From positions 1 through 64,000 of the forward strand of contig NZ_JACJLE010000011.1 in assembly GCF_016901995.1 (NCBI RefSeq): a stretch of DNA of 64,000 nucleotides, written 5' to 3'. The position numbers were made by a program, and so were the translations under genes. Origin of the DNA: Bacteroides caecigallinarum. Its GTDB lineage: Bacteria > Bacteroidota > Bacteroidia > Bacteroidales > Bacteroidaceae. The notes below the pieces were generated by a model, which was not told the DNA's origin, made no database searches, and saw nothing but the letters and a program-made list of their open reading frames with translations. Of the stretch, positions 1 to 9,081 are shown piece by piece (within the stretch, counting starts at the first letter, position 1; every line of letters begins with the position of its first letter).

Positions 1-320
1 GTTTTGTCTCTGTTCAGGATACCGTTTTATATTCAATTGACGGTTTATTCTTACTTTTCATCACATCATATATATAATGTGACGCTTGTACTACATTCTG
101 TTTGTTTATTTAAAATCTTTCAAAGAACTCTTTTCTTATCGCTTCACTTTTTTAGAAGAGAAAGCATTTGCAAAGTTACGGACTTTCTTTTTAAGATGCA
201 AATTTTTCGGAAGTTTTTTTTCAAATACCCATTATTACACCTTCACCGTGTCAACTCAACGTCTTTCCCTCTCGAAAGCGGATGCAAAGGTACAAACATT
301 TTCCATTCCCGCAATACTTT
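1..320 (-). promoter_or_regulatory. Likely rRNA operon promoters and leader (16S off the left edge)
   Basis: Read on the minus strand, this stretch has two Bacteroidetes promoters in tandem. The upstream one has a -7 box TACCTTTGC at 292-284 and an ATTG-type -33 box at 315-312 (19-nt gap). The downstream one has TAACTTTGC at 178-170 and TTTG at 202-199 (20-nt gap). A leader follows with GAGTTCTTTGAAAG (around 127-117), which resembles the boxA antitermination site of rRNA leaders, and then an AGTACAAG stretch that I recall from Bacteroides pre-16S leaders. A short hairpin (TCACAT...ATGTGA, about 62-84) could be part of a processing stem. The 16S gene itself is not in the window, so this is inference from leader architecture. 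The open frame across 4-420 on the plus strand is AT-rich and unlikely to be coding. Confidence 0.68.
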
Positions 321-420
321 TGACAAACTTTTTTTTCAGAAAAATTATATGAAATATGATATCTCTTTGTTAATCAATATTTTTAATCCTAACAAGCATA
401 TTACACAAATTTCCCAATAA

Positions 421-600
421 TTAGAGTCTGTTTAAATTTTCCAATAAATTAATGTTATATCATTTTCTTTTGAGTTTGTTTCCTGCCTGTTTTCCCGATT
501 TTATTCGTCAGATAGCCCGCTATCATCCTCGTAAAATCAGAAAAATATTCTCGAAAACAATTCTCAAAATAAACATGAGCAAAATTTAAACAGGCTCAAA
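421..600. mobile_element. MITE-like element with terminal inverted repeats
   Basis: The ends are 20-bp inverted repeats with 18 matches: TTAGAGTCTGTTTAAATTTT at 421-440, and the complement of TTTGAGCCTGTTTAAATTTT at 581-600. Between them is about 140 bp without a reading frame, including an internal hairpin with GATTTTA/TAAAATC and GATAGC/GCTATC arms (about 498-540). No target-site duplication is obvious. The size and ends fit a non-autonomous element mobilised by a transposase encoded elsewhere. It could instead be an old insertion-sequence remnant. Confidence 0.6.
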
Positions 601-691
601 ACGTGAGTTCGATATAAGACCCGTAACCACATGTATCGCGCCGGTGCCTAAGGCAGACCGCATCATACATGCGCTTTTCCGGAGAGACACA

Positions 692-776
692 GTTTCCGGT
701 GGGAGGAAACTAGAATTTCCTCAGTAGGAAACGACAATTTCTCTTCGAGGAAACGAGCGTTTCCTCGAAGAGAAAC
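692..776. repeat. Array of four tandem palindromic units, about 22-bp period
   Basis: Four imperfect palindromes of the form GTTTCC...GGAAAC occur at 692-710, 716-732, 738-754 and 759-776. Their TTTC starts are 22-23 bp apart. Units 3 and 4 together form a perfect 18-bp inverted repeat (738-755 with 758-775) separated by AG. The array lies just 3' of the lipocalin-like gene at 787, so in RNA it would fold into consecutive hairpins and could end or protect the transcript. In DNA it could be a set of protein-binding sites. Confidence 0.75.
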
Positions 777-786
777 AAAACAGCAA

Positions 787-1290
787 TCAATCGCCCTGCT
801 CTTTCCGAGCCTCTTCTTCTATCTCATCAGGAACGGCATCTACACGCACATATTTGCACACGTCAGTCTCGTCTCCCACTGCAGTCCACACCATGGAGCC
901 ACTCTCTAGCAGGTCTGTCACCACATAGTCATTGTTCCAGTCACCGTTGTCATAGTCGTACACGCCGCTAATGACATAACCCTTGTATGGATCGTCCTCT
1001 ATACTATAGGTTCCAGTGATGTAGCGGGCGTACATACTGTCGAACTTCTGGTAAATTTCGAAAGTACGTTCCCGGCGGCTGAAAACCACATAACAGTATG
1101 TCCCCTCCGCCAACGGAGCACCGTTCCATTCGGAAAGCTGCCATGTACCGTTTATGTTGGCCGGAGTGACATCCATTCCTGAGCCTCCGGAGTGGGAGCC
1201 GGAGCCGGAATGAAAGTCGTCTTCGCATGAGGCGAGACAAAACATTAGAGAGAATAAAAATATTGTCTTAAATAAATTTTTCATATACAT
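787..1290 (-). CDS. Lipocalin-like small lipoprotein
   Basis: A 167-residue protein with a lipoprotein signal ending in the lipobox LASC (Cys 22), followed by a Gly/Ser/His-rich spacer and a domain starting around residue 45 with the pattern NINGTWQLSEWNG. That pattern resembles the first strand of lipocalin-like lipoproteins common in Bacteroidales. The start may be Met 3 (position 1284). It is the last gene of the SusC/SusD locus, in the same direction as the others, and probably sits in the outer or inner membrane by its lipid anchor. Its ligand cannot be told from sequence. The family call is a pattern match and only moderately sure. Confidence 0.7.
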   Translation of the reverse strand: MYMKNLFKTIFLFSLMFCLASCEDDFHSGSGSHSGGSGMDVTPANINGTWQLSEWNGAPLAEGTYCYVVFSRRERTFEIYQKFDSMYARYITGTYSIEDDPYKGYVISGVYDYDNGDWNNDYVVTDLLESGSMVWTAVGDETDVCKYVRVDAVPDEIEEEARKEQGD

Positions 1291-1327
1291 TGTTTTTTAT
1301 TTTGCAAAAATACAGAATAAAACCAAA

Positions 1328-2161
1328 TCACTTGTCCATTGCAACGTTCACAGTGATAGTCCTGTCGGACGGTTTTCCGCCAACTCCTTCCACTATCAGC
1401 CGGAAAGACTTGTTCCCATTTCCGGCAGTTAAAAATACGTCAGCATCTATTCCTATCACAATGTCGGCCTCGCATCCGGGGTCTATCACTTCCGGCTCAG
1501 TCCTGAATGAAACGAACGACGGTACTATCACGGCGGAAAGCCTTAACGGAGTCGAGCCACTGTTGCCGCACAATATTCTCACTTCAGGCTTTTTGCCGGG
1601 GGCTACCTCATCGATACTCACCGACTTTGTCTTGAGCCTGAGCTTACCCATGGAGTACCTGAATCTTGCCCAAACGTCCTTTCCGGGCAAAACGTTTCCC
1701 AATAGTGTCAATCTGGCCACAGGGCTTTTTCCCATTCCCTCCACATAGACAAAAGCGTTCGTATCTATGGTTCCGGGATGGTTCTTAGGCACGTACTTCA
1801 GCGTCACCGAACCTTTTTCGCCTGACGGTATCCTTCGGGCTTCCACACCGGCAGACACGCATCCGCACGTCGTCCGGACTCTATCTATCAGTACAGGTTT
1901 GTCACTTACATTGGTGAAAGAGAAACGCACCGTCTTTGGGGAATCGTCCTCAGTAAGGGTACCGAGATGACACACGATACTGTCGAATTTCAAAATATGG
2001 GCAGCGTTCTCTTCCAAAGGAGGATTGACTATCGCCTCTACATCTTCATCGGGAAACCCGGCTTTGACCTGTGACATCAAGTCGCATGACAATGCCAGGC
2101 CCGTGAATAGAAGTATTGATTTTATTCCGATATTATCCATCATTAAAATAATTACATCCAA
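1328..2161 (-). CDS. DUF1573 domain protein, exported
   Basis: A 277-residue protein with an N-terminal hydrophobic signal; ALSC near residue 25 could be a weak lipobox. About residues 55-150 form a DUF1573 domain, recognised from FDSIVCHLGTL, the FTNVSDKPVLI stretch and TTCGCVSA. A second Ig-like segment follows (around 170-275). DUF1573 domains have an Ig-like fold and are frequent in exported Bacteroidetes proteins; their role is not established. The longest start overlaps the protease gene by 10 bp, and Met 7 or Met 8 (2143 or 2140) may be the real start. The tight spacing argues for co-translation with the protease. Confidence 0.8.
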   Translation of the reverse strand: MDVIILMMDNIGIKSILLFTGLALSCDLMSQVKAGFPDEDVEAIVNPPLEENAAHILKFDSIVCHLGTLTEDDSPKTVRFSFTNVSDKPVLIDRVRTTCGCVSAGVEARRIPSGEKGSVTLKYVPKNHPGTIDTNAFVYVEGMGKSPVARLTLLGNVLPGKDVWARFRYSMGKLRLKTKSVSIDEVAPGKKPEVRILCGNSGSTPLRLSAVIVPSFVSFRTEPEVIDPGCEADIVIGIDADVFLTAGNGNKSFRLIVEGVGGKPSDRTITVNVAMDK

Positions 2162-4269
2162 CCGTTATCGTTAGCGGAGTTTCGAACCGTAACAACCACA
2201 GTCTGCTCTTCTCCTGCAGAAGTAGTGACGGTAAGGTTTGTAGAGCCGGCTTTCACACCGGTTACTTTCATCACGCTGCCATCTACTGTCACCGTAACCA
2301 CTGAAGAGTCTGCCACACTGCAAATGTAAGTTTTCGTCTCACCGGCCTTGAAGTAGCCGGCAAGGTTTATTGAACTGGTACCACCAACGGCTACATATAC
2401 GTTAGGCACTTTCATGTCTGTTCCGGCACCGGCCACATTCTTAAGAAGCAGTCCGGCATCGATAAGGCCGGTACCCATCTTCCCTACATATTCGGAAAGA
2501 ACCATCTCAGTAAGAGGCGCGGAAAAATTGGAATGTCCGTAGTAGTATGTCTTCTTGCCTGTATAATATTCATCGTATATGTCTTTTACTGAAGACTTAA
2601 CAAGTTCGATGAATTCCTCAGCCTTGAAGTGGCGACGTTCCTTAACGGCATATGACAGACCTAACGCCACGACTCCGGACACGTGAGGGCATGCCATAGA
2701 GGTACCGTCCATGTATCCGTAAACAGGCTGACCATTGCGTATCAAGGTTGACAATATGGAGCCTTGCGAAATGTAGTTGTTCTTATCGGCATCAATGTTC
2801 ACGTCCACATATTCCGGAGCTGATTGGCCTAAAAGGTCATAATACTCGCCGTCGCCGCCAGGGGCGCACACGTCTGTCTCAACACCGTAATTGGAGTAGC
2901 TCGCCGGAGTATAACTTGCATCGACCGCGGCTACGGTTATACATTTTGAATATGCGCCGGGGAATGCCGGTTTTGCGGCATATTCATTACCTGCCGCGAA
3001 CACCACTATTCCGCCTTCCACTACACCGTTCGGCGAGCCGGCATTGTTAATGAAATAATCCAACGCGTCCTTTTCGAGTGGATAAGTGGCGGCCCATTCT
3101 TCCTCCGTCTCAGGTCCGGGTGTGAAGCCCATCGCCATATTGGCATAGGCAGAGTTATACCCCCAGCTGCACTGGAGAATGACCGCACCGTTGTCGGCGG
3201 CATATTTTATGGCTTTTGCCTCTCCGTCGAGGGTCACGCCGTTCTCACCGTCGAACACCTGACACGACATTATCTTCACACCGGAATTCTGGGTGCCGTC
3301 GCCGCCGGCGATACCGCATACTCCTTCATTGTTGTTCATGGCTGCTATAGTACCGGCCACGTGAGTGCCGTGGCCTGTGTCTGACTCGTCAGACCATGAC
3401 ACCAATGGCGAGTTCTTCACGAAGTTGTATCCGTAAAAGTCACCCTTATATCCGTTGCCGTCATTATCATCGCCGGAAAGGTATGTCTCGTCTTCATTTT
3501 TCCATATATTACCTTCCAAATCCGGATGAGTATTCATCACGCCCTCGTCCAGAACGGCCACGATGATTGACGGATCGCCGGTGCAAAGCTGCCACGCCTC
3601 CTCGCAATTGATGTCGGAGCCGGCCTTGGAATGCGAAGCGACACCTGTTTCATCTAAGTTCAGGTCATCGAACGGATAATTGCCAACGTTGTTATAATGC
3701 CATTGGTATTTGTATCCGGGGTCGTTAAAGAAACCGTTGGAAGCGGAAAGAGCCGAGGTACGGCTTTCCAGCGCGGCCGCGCTGACGTATGTCCTCTTCA
3801 TGTCGGTGCGGTATGCACGCTTTATCTCGTGGTTGGCCTGTACGGCTGAGACCTCTCCCAGTCTTGCAAGACTGTTGGCAGCCTCCTGAAGACTAGCGTT
3901 TTCATCGAATTTCACCACATACCACAGGTGAAGTCCCACCGCGCGGGTACGTTCCTCAGTGGCTTCGTCCACCGGGAAAACCCTCTCGAAACGGTATCCT
4001 CCAAGGATTTCCAGCACTTCGTCGGTAGAAGGTATTCCCGAGCGGCTTGCCGCCCCTCCGCTTCTGGAAACGGCGGAGAGTGTCTTGTCAAGGATTTCTG
4101 TCATCTCCGGCTTGAACTTGATAAGTAGTTCGCCGGATTTTGCCCCGGCGGGAATGGTTACTTCCGTTTCCGCCTCGGGGGCATCTATGGCAGGTGTAAG
4201 GGTATCGTCCGTACACGCCGCAAGCGACAGCGCGAATATCGCAGAATATAATATTTTATTATTCATCAT
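2152..4269 (-). CDS. Subtilisin-family (S8) surface protease lipoprotein
   Basis: A 705-residue serine protease with a lipoprotein signal (lipobox LAAC, Cys 19). Residues about 45-152 look like an inhibitory prodomain of the fervidolysin type. The S8 catalytic domain spans about 185-610 with Asp 241 (AVLDEGV), His 300 (DTGHGTHVAGT), oxyanion Asn 428 (AAGNEY) and Ser 524 (DGTSMACPHVSG), so the full triad is present. The last 85 residues or so form an Ig-like/Big2-type domain. It lies within the SusC/SusD locus and is the only degradative enzyme there. That suggests it cuts proteins at the cell surface to supply peptides to the SusC/SusD importer; this role is inferred from context. Confidence 0.92.
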   Translation of the reverse strand: MMNNKILYSAIFALSLAACTDDTLTPAIDAPEAETEVTIPAGAKSGELLIKFKPEMTEILDKTLSAVSRSGGAASRSGIPSTDEVLEILGGYRFERVFPVDEATEERTRAVGLHLWYVVKFDENASLQEAANSLARLGEVSAVQANHEIKRAYRTDMKRTYVSAAALESRTSALSASNGFFNDPGYKYQWHYNNVGNYPFDDLNLDETGVASHSKAGSDINCEEAWQLCTGDPSIIVAVLDEGVMNTHPDLEGNIWKNEDETYLSGDDNDGNGYKGDFYGYNFVKNSPLVSWSDESDTGHGTHVAGTIAAMNNNEGVCGIAGGDGTQNSGVKIMSCQVFDGENGVTLDGEAKAIKYAADNGAVILQCSWGYNSAYANMAMGFTPGPETEEEWAATYPLEKDALDYFINNAGSPNGVVEGGIVVFAAGNEYAAKPAFPGAYSKCITVAAVDASYTPASYSNYGVETDVCAPGGDGEYYDLLGQSAPEYVDVNIDADKNNYISQGSILSTLIRNGQPVYGYMDGTSMACPHVSGVVALGLSYAVKERRHFKAEEFIELVKSSVKDIYDEYYTGKKTYYYGHSNFSAPLTEMVLSEYVGKMGTGLIDAGLLLKNVAGAGTDMKVPNVYVAVGGTSSINLAGYFKAGETKTYICSVADSSVVTVTVDGSVMKVTGVKAGSTNLTVTTSAGEEQTVVVTVRNSANDNGWM

Positions 4270-4287
4270 TTTTATCCGTAAATATAG

Positions 4288-6258
4288 TTATTGTTTAGAA
4301 GTAGTTTCGCCGGCATCCGTGCTTCCGGGTTTCCAATCCTTTCCTCCACCCACGAACTTGTTATAATAGCCCGGATAGGCTACGCTTATATCCTCAGGAT
4401 AGCCGGACTCTGTTTTGCCGTCGCCGTAATAATATACGTACCTGGTATTCACCACGTCATTCCTGTTGCTGAAACCTACCGACTTGCCATCGCTGTCTTT
4501 TCCCTGTTCCCACTGGTTCATGACAAGCGACTCCGGATCCCATTCCATTAAGAACGGGTGGAAAAGCAGCCAGTTAGGCAACTCTCCGGTAATGAAGTTC
4601 AGATTTATGCTGAAATTATGCATTCTCGGGAGCACCCTTGCTATGTCGGTGCCTTTCACTTTTTCACCAAGAAGTTCCACCTCCCTGTCGGTAAGAAGCC
4701 AGCCGCACGTATCCTTTGAAATTTTCTCGTACTTATATGCGTCGCCTTCAAAGAAGTCACTAGACAGATAGCTACCGAAGTTTGCGTCCGGTTCCATCAA
4801 CTCCTCGTCTGTAGGCAACTCGCCTTCTATGAACATGTAAGAGAGTCCGAGATACTCGAGTTTTTCCCACTTGAGGAGCTCTATAAATTCCTGTCGTCCT
4901 TCGCCCGGAGAGTCCTGCGTTCCCAAATCAATATGAAGACCCAGTTTCTCGGTCGCCCAGTCAATTCCCGCCAGTTCTGAAGTGGTATCGTTTTTGCGGC
5001 AAGTAGAAAGTTCAAGGCCCTTCAGTTTTTTGAAAGTATCTTTGTCAACAACCTCGGTTATATCGGACAATTTCCGGAAATTGTTGCTTCCAAGGTCGAG
5101 GTATTCAAGCGTCCCGGCAAGTTTACCAAAGTTCTCGGGTAGCTTATAAAGCCCGTACGACACAATGGCGAGCCTCTTGAGGTGTTCCAGTTCGCAAACT
5201 TCCTCGCCAAATTCCATATCCTTGGTCTGGCGGTTGGTATTACTTGTTACGGACAATTCTTCCAAATACTTGAGATATTTTATCTCTTTCGGGAAAGTCT
5301 CTTCCTTGTTCAGGTTGAACTGCATGAACGACAGCGAACGGATACGTCCGAGCGCACCATCAGGCATGCCTTCATCGCCTTCCTCCCACAGGGTAACATT
5401 TTCCCAGTTCTCCATCTTGTCGGAGAAATTGTAAGTGAAGAGCGACTGTAGTTTCTCGTTTATCATTACCACGGCAAGAGAGTCTCCCCGGCGGTCATCG
5501 GTAATCCTTACGGCAGCTTCCTGCACCACTGTCACCACCACGTCGCCCGTAGGGTTTCCATCCTGGTCAACAAGCACCACACTTTCGTCGGTAGGGACAA
5601 GCCTGATCTTCGCTATGCGGCTGTAAGGTGCCGTATTCATGTCCCAGCGGAAACGGATGTTCACCGTTCTCGGGCGGTCCTTCCTGTCGAGGTCCACTTC
5701 AGTGTTTTGCGGCGCCGTAATCCATCCGGTGAGGTCGCTGTCCGTCAATCCGTCTTCCGAAGTCGGTTCGCCGTCCCATTCGTAGGTGATGTTTTCGTCC
5801 ACCTTGAACTCAACGTTTGTGGAAACTGTCAGGTCGAAATGACGCTCGTCATACGTGCCTGAACTCTCTATCCGGATTTCGCTCTCCGAAGGTATAATCT
5901 GTTTTCCGTATCCGAACTGGTTTATGGTGAGTATCACCTCCTGGTTGTCTTCCTGGCGGTAACGTACCTGCGCCGTGCGCGCTGTCACCTCAAGGGTGGA
6001 GTCGATGGCAAGCGAGCCTTCCACGGAGCCGAAACCGTTGGCCGGCGACACGGCTACCCACGGTCTGGAGGCACTGGATACCCAGTTCCTGCCTGCGGTG
6101 ACAACAATGCTCTCTGTTCCGCCGTCAGGGCCTATGGCTATGGTTTCCTTGTCGAGGGATATTCCCATGTTCGAGTCCGCCACTTCATCGTCCTTGCACG
6201 ATGCCAGCAGAGAGGCAAACAGTCCCAGGCCCAACGTTATCTTACTTATATATTTCAT
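4288..6258 (-). CDS. BACON and leucine-rich-repeat surface lipoprotein
   Basis: A 656-residue lipoprotein (lipobox LLAS-Cys 21). Residues about 30-115 have the BACON pattern (NWVSSASRPWVAVSPANG and the following strands), a domain linked to surface glycoproteins and substrate binding in Bacteroidetes. A second Ig-like segment follows to about 235. Leucine-rich repeats cover roughly 280-430, for example LKYLEELSVTSN, LEHLKRLAIVS and LEYLDLGSNNF. The C-terminal part is less regular. It is 18 bp from the protease gene and next to another LRR lipoprotein, so the two probably act together as surface binding proteins. The ligand is unknown; protein binding is typical of LRRs. Confidence 0.82.
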   Translation of the reverse strand: MKYISKITLGLGLFASLLASCKDDEVADSNMGISLDKETIAIGPDGGTESIVVTAGRNWVSSASRPWVAVSPANGFGSVEGSLAIDSTLEVTARTAQVRYRQEDNQEVILTINQFGYGKQIIPSESEIRIESSGTYDERHFDLTVSTNVEFKVDENITYEWDGEPTSEDGLTDSDLTGWITAPQNTEVDLDRKDRPRTVNIRFRWDMNTAPYSRIAKIRLVPTDESVVLVDQDGNPTGDVVVTVVQEAAVRITDDRRGDSLAVVMINEKLQSLFTYNFSDKMENWENVTLWEEGDEGMPDGALGRIRSLSFMQFNLNKEETFPKEIKYLKYLEELSVTSNTNRQTKDMEFGEEVCELEHLKRLAIVSYGLYKLPENFGKLAGTLEYLDLGSNNFRKLSDITEVVDKDTFKKLKGLELSTCRKNDTTSELAGIDWATEKLGLHIDLGTQDSPGEGRQEFIELLKWEKLEYLGLSYMFIEGELPTDEELMEPDANFGSYLSSDFFEGDAYKYEKISKDTCGWLLTDREVELLGEKVKGTDIARVLPRMHNFSINLNFITGELPNWLLFHPFLMEWDPESLVMNQWEQGKDSDGKSVGFSNRNDVVNTRYVYYYGDGKTESGYPEDISVAYPGYYNKFVGGGKDWKPGSTDAGETTSKQ

Positions 6259-6288
6259 TTTTCTACGTTTGTTAGTTTGTTTTCATTT

Positions 6289-9066
6289 TCAGTTTTCAAT
6301 GTCCAAAGCATCGCATCCGCGTATATCCTGTGTCTTGTCATAGATAAGCATCCACAGACCGGCGCTGATGTAGGAACATACGCTCGTAACGTCCAGCGTT
6401 ATGCTCGGGTTGTCCTTGACTTCCACTATCCACAGCTGTGGTGTCATCTCCTCGTCCACCTTGCGGATATCGTTGGAGCCTATCTGGAGCTGTAGCAGGC
6501 TGGGGCATTCCGTGATGCCGACAGGCCATTCGCGCAGGATTCTCCTTCCTTCCGCGTCGCGCTGGTGGCGCACTCCTATGGCTTCAAGCTCGCTACAGTT
6601 CAAAGGCTGTTCCGGAACCTTGCTGAAACAGTTGTAGCTTACGTCGAACCCTCTCAGGTAAGGAATACCCGTAGCCCTGAAGTCGTCGGGCAGCGAACTA
6701 AGCTTGTTGAAACGGAGGTCGATGGTAGAAATAAGGTTGGCATTCTTGTTCCTGCCTCCTGCCCTGTTGTTCACTATGTCACCTTCTTCTATCTTCTCGA
6801 TGCCGTTGCCAGCCAGGTTAAGTGTAGTTATCGGCGATTCAGCCTGGAACAGTTCCTTAGGGAATTTCACCAGCTTGTTGTTGGACAGATTGACGGAGCT
6901 GGCGTTTATACCTTTGAAATTGTCCGGATCTGCCACGCCTGTTATCTGGTTGCCGGAGAAGTCCACACCGCCCATCACGTAAAGCGATGAGGCATCGAAT
7001 ATGTTCGGTATCCGCTCTATCTTGTTATTGGCGAAGTTCAATGTCTCTACATCATTCGAGAAGCTGCAGAACTTGTCTCCTATCTCGGTTATCTCGTTGT
7101 CGCTAAGCAGAAGCTGTGACAAAACTATATCTGAACCGAAACCTTCCACCTTGCCTTTTACCCCGCTGCTGGTGCAGTCGAGCATGTGGAGGTTCTTCAT
7201 ATGGCTCAACACTTTAAGCGGCGGGAAATTGTTGTCTTCGTTGTCTTCATCCCCGAAATCGTTATAGCCGAGATAAAGCATCTGTATCTTTGAGGCTACC
7301 GTAGTGGGATCTTCTGAACCGTCCCCGCTTGTACTGCCGGTAACGAGCCTTATCCACTGCTCCTTCATTTTCATTCCGCGGTTGCACGCAAGGTTCAGCA
7401 CCTGCAGTTCCGGAAGATGAAGCACAAATTCCGGTATCTCGGTAAAGTTCTTACAGTTGTAAAGCTCCATGTCGGTAAGGTCTTTGAAGTTTCCCCAATC
7501 CCATGATTCATCCTTCCATTCTTCCTCGTAATCCCTTGTAGGAACGCCTTCAACCGGATTTGGAACCCAATCTGTAAATACTTTATCCGCCGTTATGGTA
7601 GAGTTCGCGATAAACAGGTTCTGCAGTTTTGTTAGTCTCATCACCGCCTTGGATATTTCCGTAATCTCGTTCGTGACCGCACCTATCTGCACGTCTTTCG
7701 GGCTTATGCGGGTACTTTTCTTTATGGCTTTCTGCTTCGGGTCTCTGTTTATAACCCACTGCAGCATTTCCGACAAGTCCTCGCGCGAGTCTTTCTTCAG
7801 GAATAGGTTGGCGTAATTCTCGCGCACTTTCTTTTTGTCAGCTTCGCTCATGTCGGCTCTCAGCGAGGCTGTGATGTTGCCTCCCAGCTTCTCGTCGTGC
7901 GCTCCGAAAGCCAATATCCTCAGTTCCGTGAGCTGGCCTATCGCATCAGGCACTACTCCTTTCGCTCCGAATCCGGCTATTGTGAGAGCCGTCACTCGGC
8001 CATTGTCGTCCAGCTGTACGCCCGGCTGTACGCCCCACATATCTTTCTCCTTGTTGAAGTTCCAGTTGGCTCCCGCCGGATAAGCCTCTCCCACATAGTT
8101 CCATTCCGGACCGTTCAAGGCCTTCCATATCTCATAAAGAGCCATGTAGTCTTTTATCTTTTCCGAAGTCTCAGAGAGCAATACGGGTACTTCGGCGTCC
8201 TTGGTCACTTGGTTGTCTTCCACGGTGAACGCTGTTCCCTCTACTCCCGTGCCTATTTCGAGATTGTAAGTTACCGCTCCCGACTTCCTGTAAGTGGAGT
8301 ATTCCACCACCTGGTATTCGCCCGCGGGAACCCATACAAGTGAGTCCGTATAGGCAATCTCGCTTGAATAATACTTGTCGCCAGTCTCGGAAGGCACGTC
8401 GCCCTGTTCCGAGTCGCTATAGTTCAGTTCTTGTCTCACAGGAATCTTTTCAAGTTCCACCGTAGCCTGTGTAAAAGTATTCCTCAGTGTAATGTCCACC
8501 ATGTCTATGTCGCTGAACAGGTATGTCTCTTCCGACGGTGTCGAAGCTCGTGAGTCGCTCACCCACGACTTCATCAGTTTGAACTGTACCTGTCCCCTCT
8601 CCTGCACTTCGGCGGTAAGGTCGTGCACGGTAAGCTCTCCCGGACGTACCTCTATATCGCCCGACGCATTGTAGCTGCTTACCACCTCGTCCACCTTGTC
8701 GAGCAGTCTGTAGCCCACCATGGTGTATGTTCCTGCCATCAATTGCAGTTTGTCGCTACGCATGCCGTACTCCGCATTTTCCGAGTTGTAAGAGTTCAGC
8801 ACAAGTGTCTGTGTGATGGAAGTACCGTTGTAATTAAGCTCGACCTCCACTTTCTGTATGTCACTCAGCATTTCTGAAGCAGCACGCGAAGCCGGTGTTT
8901 CCTCCGCCGGCTGGTACGAGGCTGCCTTGTAAAGCTTGAACTGCACATAGCCGTACTCGCTGCCCTGCAGTCCTTCGTCGTCCTTACAGCCTGTCACTGC
9001 CGTACAGAAAAGTACGGCAATGATAGGTGCAAGAAACAGTTTTATTATTTTATTGTATGTTGTCAT
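6289..9066 (-). CDS. DUF4458 and leucine-rich-repeat surface lipoprotein
   Basis: A 925-residue lipoprotein (lipobox VTG-Cys 27). The N-terminal third holds two copies of a DUF4458-like domain, each opening with VQFKL (about residues 40 and 156) and each containing a DI.KVE/DIDMVDI strand; this looks like an internal duplication. LRRs start around residue 370 (LTELRILAFGAHD) and dominate 560-890, with regular units such as SSVNLSNNKLVKFP and ITTLNLAGNGIEKI. It lies 15 bp from the DUF5003 gene and 30 bp from the other LRR gene, within one minus-strand operon. Surface display and protein or peptide binding are likely but inferred. Confidence 0.85.
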   Translation of the reverse strand: MTTYNKIIKLFLAPIIAVLFCTAVTGCKDDEGLQGSEYGYVQFKLYKAASYQPAEETPASRAASEMLSDIQKVEVELNYNGTSITQTLVLNSYNSENAEYGMRSDKLQLMAGTYTMVGYRLLDKVDEVVSSYNASGDIEVRPGELTVHDLTAEVQERGQVQFKLMKSWVSDSRASTPSEETYLFSDIDMVDITLRNTFTQATVELEKIPVRQELNYSDSEQGDVPSETGDKYYSSEIAYTDSLVWVPAGEYQVVEYSTYRKSGAVTYNLEIGTGVEGTAFTVEDNQVTKDAEVPVLLSETSEKIKDYMALYEIWKALNGPEWNYVGEAYPAGANWNFNKEKDMWGVQPGVQLDDNGRVTALTIAGFGAKGVVPDAIGQLTELRILAFGAHDEKLGGNITASLRADMSEADKKKVRENYANLFLKKDSREDLSEMLQWVINRDPKQKAIKKSTRISPKDVQIGAVTNEITEISKAVMRLTKLQNLFIANSTITADKVFTDWVPNPVEGVPTRDYEEEWKDESWDWGNFKDLTDMELYNCKNFTEIPEFVLHLPELQVLNLACNRGMKMKEQWIRLVTGSTSGDGSEDPTTVASKIQMLYLGYNDFGDEDNEDNNFPPLKVLSHMKNLHMLDCTSSGVKGKVEGFGSDIVLSQLLLSDNEITEIGDKFCSFSNDVETLNFANNKIERIPNIFDASSLYVMGGVDFSGNQITGVADPDNFKGINASSVNLSNNKLVKFPKELFQAESPITTLNLAGNGIEKIEEGDIVNNRAGGRNKNANLISTIDLRFNKLSSLPDDFRATGIPYLRGFDVSYNCFSKVPEQPLNCSELEAIGVRHQRDAEGRRILREWPVGITECPSLLQLQIGSNDIRKVDEEMTPQLWIVEVKDNPSITLDVTSVCSYISAGLWMLIYDKTQDIRGCDALDIEN

Positions 9067-9081
9067 TTAATTGTTGTTTTA

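Noticed and set aside
4-420. A 138-residue open frame on the plus strand
   Set aside because: AT-rich, with unusual composition and no family pattern; it lies over the minus-strand rRNA-type promoters and leader.
692-776. Simple rho-independent terminator
   Set aside because: There is no T-run after the stem on the relevant strand, and the four regular units go beyond a single hairpin, although a terminator-like effect remains possible.
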